Source of the DNA: Bradyrhizobium erythrophlei
Lineage (GTDB): Bacteria; Pseudomonadota; Alphaproteobacteria; Rhizobiales; Xanthobacteraceae
NCBI GenBank assembly: GCA_900129675.1
Contig: FSRD01000001.1
Location: 4,081,501 to 4,145,500, forward strand
Direction of reading: 5' to 3'
Length of the DNA: 64,000 nucleotides
The translations under genes were made by a program, and so were the position numbers. The notes beneath the pieces are model-generated. The model was given only the letters and a program-made list of their open reading frames with translations. It did not search any database and was not told where the DNA came from. Positions 62,920 to 64,000 of this stretch are shown here, one piece after another (the stretch's first letter is position 1; every line of letters starts with the position of its first letter).

Positions 62920-64000
62920 ATGCGTTTGCGCGACTGTCACAACTTTCATGATTTTCGACGGCTGGCGCAACGACGGCTTCCGCGTCCGATCTTCGACTAT
63001 ATCGACGGCGCAGCCGACGACGAGGTGACCTATCGCCGGAACACGGCAAGCTTCGAGCGCTGCGACCTGCTGCCCAGCGTCCTCCGCGGCGTGGAAACCG
63101 TCGACATGTCGGTGACCGTGCTGGGGCAGAAGCTGGCAATGCCGGTCTATTGCTCGCCCACCGCGCTGCAGCGCCTGTTCCATCACGACGGCGAACGCGC
63201 CGTCGCGGCGGCTGCGGCCAAGTACGGCACGATGTTCGGCGTATCCTCGCTCGGCACGGTCAGCATCGAGGAATTGCGCAAGGCGCACGACACGCCGCAG
63301 GTCTATCAATTCTATTATCACCGGGATCGCGGCCTCAACCGTGCGATGATGCAACGTGCCAGGGAGGCCGGGGTCGAGGTCATGATGCTGACCGTGGACA
63401 GCATCACGGGCGGAAATCGCGAGCGCGACCTGCGCACCGGGTTTTCCATCCCCTTCAGGCTGACGCCCGGCGGGATGCTGCAGTTCGCGATCAGGCCGAT
63501 GTGGGGCATCAACTACCTGACGCATGAGCGCTTCAAACTGCCGCAGCTGGACCAGCACGTCGACATGAGCGGTGGAGCGGTGTCGATCGGCAGATACTTT
63601 ACCGAGATGCTGGACCCGTCGATGAACTGGGACGACGTCGCCGAAATGGTCCGGCTATGGAATGGTCAGTTCTGTCTGAAGGGGATCATGACGGTGGCGG
63701 ATGCGAAACGCGCGGTTGAGATCGGTTGCACCGGCATCGTGCTGTCCAACCATGGCGGCCGGCAGCTCGACGGCTCGCGGGCAGCTTTCGATCAGCTGGC
63801 CGAGATCGTGGACGCGGTGGGGGACCGAATTGACGTGATCATGGACGGGGGAATCCAGCGCGGCACCCACGTCCTGAAGGCGCTGTCGCTTGGCGCCAAA
63901 GCCGTCGGCGTCGGACGTTTTTATCTTTATCCCCTCGCCGCGGCGGGGCAGGCCGGCGTCGAGCGGGCGCTTGGGCTGATGCGGGCGGAGATCGAGCGCG
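62920..64000 (+). CDS. FMN-dependent alpha-hydroxyacid oxidase/dehydrogenase (cut by window end)
   Basis: 360 residues are visible and the frame is open at the window end. Typical lactate/glycolate oxidase family: FDYIDGAADDEVTYRRN near the N-terminus, MPVYCSPTALQRLFH, FMN-phosphate region DGGIQRGTHVLKALSLGA, and the catalytic SNHGGRQLDG. It oxidises an L-2-hydroxyacid such as lactate. Membrane LldD and soluble oxidases are not separable here. It is downstream of an orphan binding protein on the same strand, 148 bp away. Confidence 0.9.
   Translation, partial: MRLRDCHNFHDFRRLAQRRLPRPIFDYIDGAADDEVTYRRNTASFERCDLLPSVLRGVETVDMSVTVLGQKLAMPVYCSPTALQRLFHHDGERAVAAAAAKYGTMFGVSSLGTVSIEELRKAHDTPQVYQFYYHRDRGLNRAMMQRAREAGVEVMMLTVDSITGGNRERDLRTGFSIPFRLTPGGMLQFAIRPMWGINYLTHERFKLPQLDQHVDMSGGAVSIGRYFTEMLDPSMNWDDVAEMVRLWNGQFCLKGIMTVADAKRAVEIGCTGIVLSNHGGRQLDGSRAAFDQLAEIVDAVGDRIDVIMDGGIQRGTHVLKALSLGAKAVGVGRFYLYPLAAAGQAGVERALGLMRAEIER

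Overview
The window is 64 kb of high-GC chromosomal DNA from an alphaproteobacterium, most likely Bradyrhizobium or a close relative (Nitrobacteraceae). This rests on protein style, dense Liv/TRAP/Tct uptake systems, a circularly permuted two-piece tmRNA gene encoding the tag ANDNYAPVARAA, an Irr-box-like site at feoAB, and dispersed intergenic palindromes of a Bradyrhizobium type. I saw no rRNA, tRNA, insertion sequence, phage gene or CRISPR array. Most of the region reads as core chromosome.

Layout. 0-8.6 kb: the 3' end of a sensor kinase, then a long minus-strand block. Read in the direction of transcription it holds ccdA, a DoxX gene, a secreted thioredoxin-domain DUF255 protein, two paralogous small Cys-rich precursors of bufferin type, their DUF692 (MNIO) and DUF2063 partners, a degenerate creatininase-family protein and a secreted HExxH protein. 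ECF-type promoter candidates (GTAAC[C/A]-N15/16-CGTAG or CGAAA) precede both precursors and doxX. This is the most interesting part of the window: a copper/redox envelope-stress RiPP locus with two extra candidate maturation genes. 8.8-20.2 kb: a membrane adenylate cyclase, a TRAP uptake operon with a 2-hydroxyacid dehydrogenase and an SGNH hydrolase, and a Liv ABC operon with a LivM-LivG fusion. 20.3-27.8 kb: an orphan peptide-type binding protein, a cyclase-TPR protein, an MFS carrier, and a divergent tetR/P450 pair sharing a perfect palindromic operator.

27.9-39.3 kb: a giant AsmA-family protein facing a minus-strand block of tmRNA, sspB, fumC, two small proteins, feoAB and an ABC-F ATPase. 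39.3-42.6 kb: a split ChrA chromate transporter and tctBA. 42.8-48.8 kb: thyA, a GNAT gene, folA, then hflK-hflC-DUF2065-degP. 49-58 kb: serB and miaA, divergent with overlapping start codons, then branched-chain amino acid synthesis: an ilv leader peptide and attenuator, ilvB, a threonine-dehydratase-like gene, ilvN, a methyltransferase, two exporters and ilvC. 58-64 kb: a DUF2336 protein, an 88% identical 75-bp copy of part of ilvC next to a chimeric small ORF, a trypsin-like protease with a small overlapping partner resembling its N-terminal domain, a Liv-type binding protein, and a truncated FMN-dependent hydroxyacid oxidase.

Genes that plausibly work together: copper/redox defence (bufferin locus, ccdA, doxX, DUF255), folate/dTMP synthesis (thyA, folA), membrane quality control (hflKC, degP), trans-translation with ClpXP delivery (ssrA, sspB), and isoleucine/valine synthesis (ilvBN, ilvC and the dehydratase).
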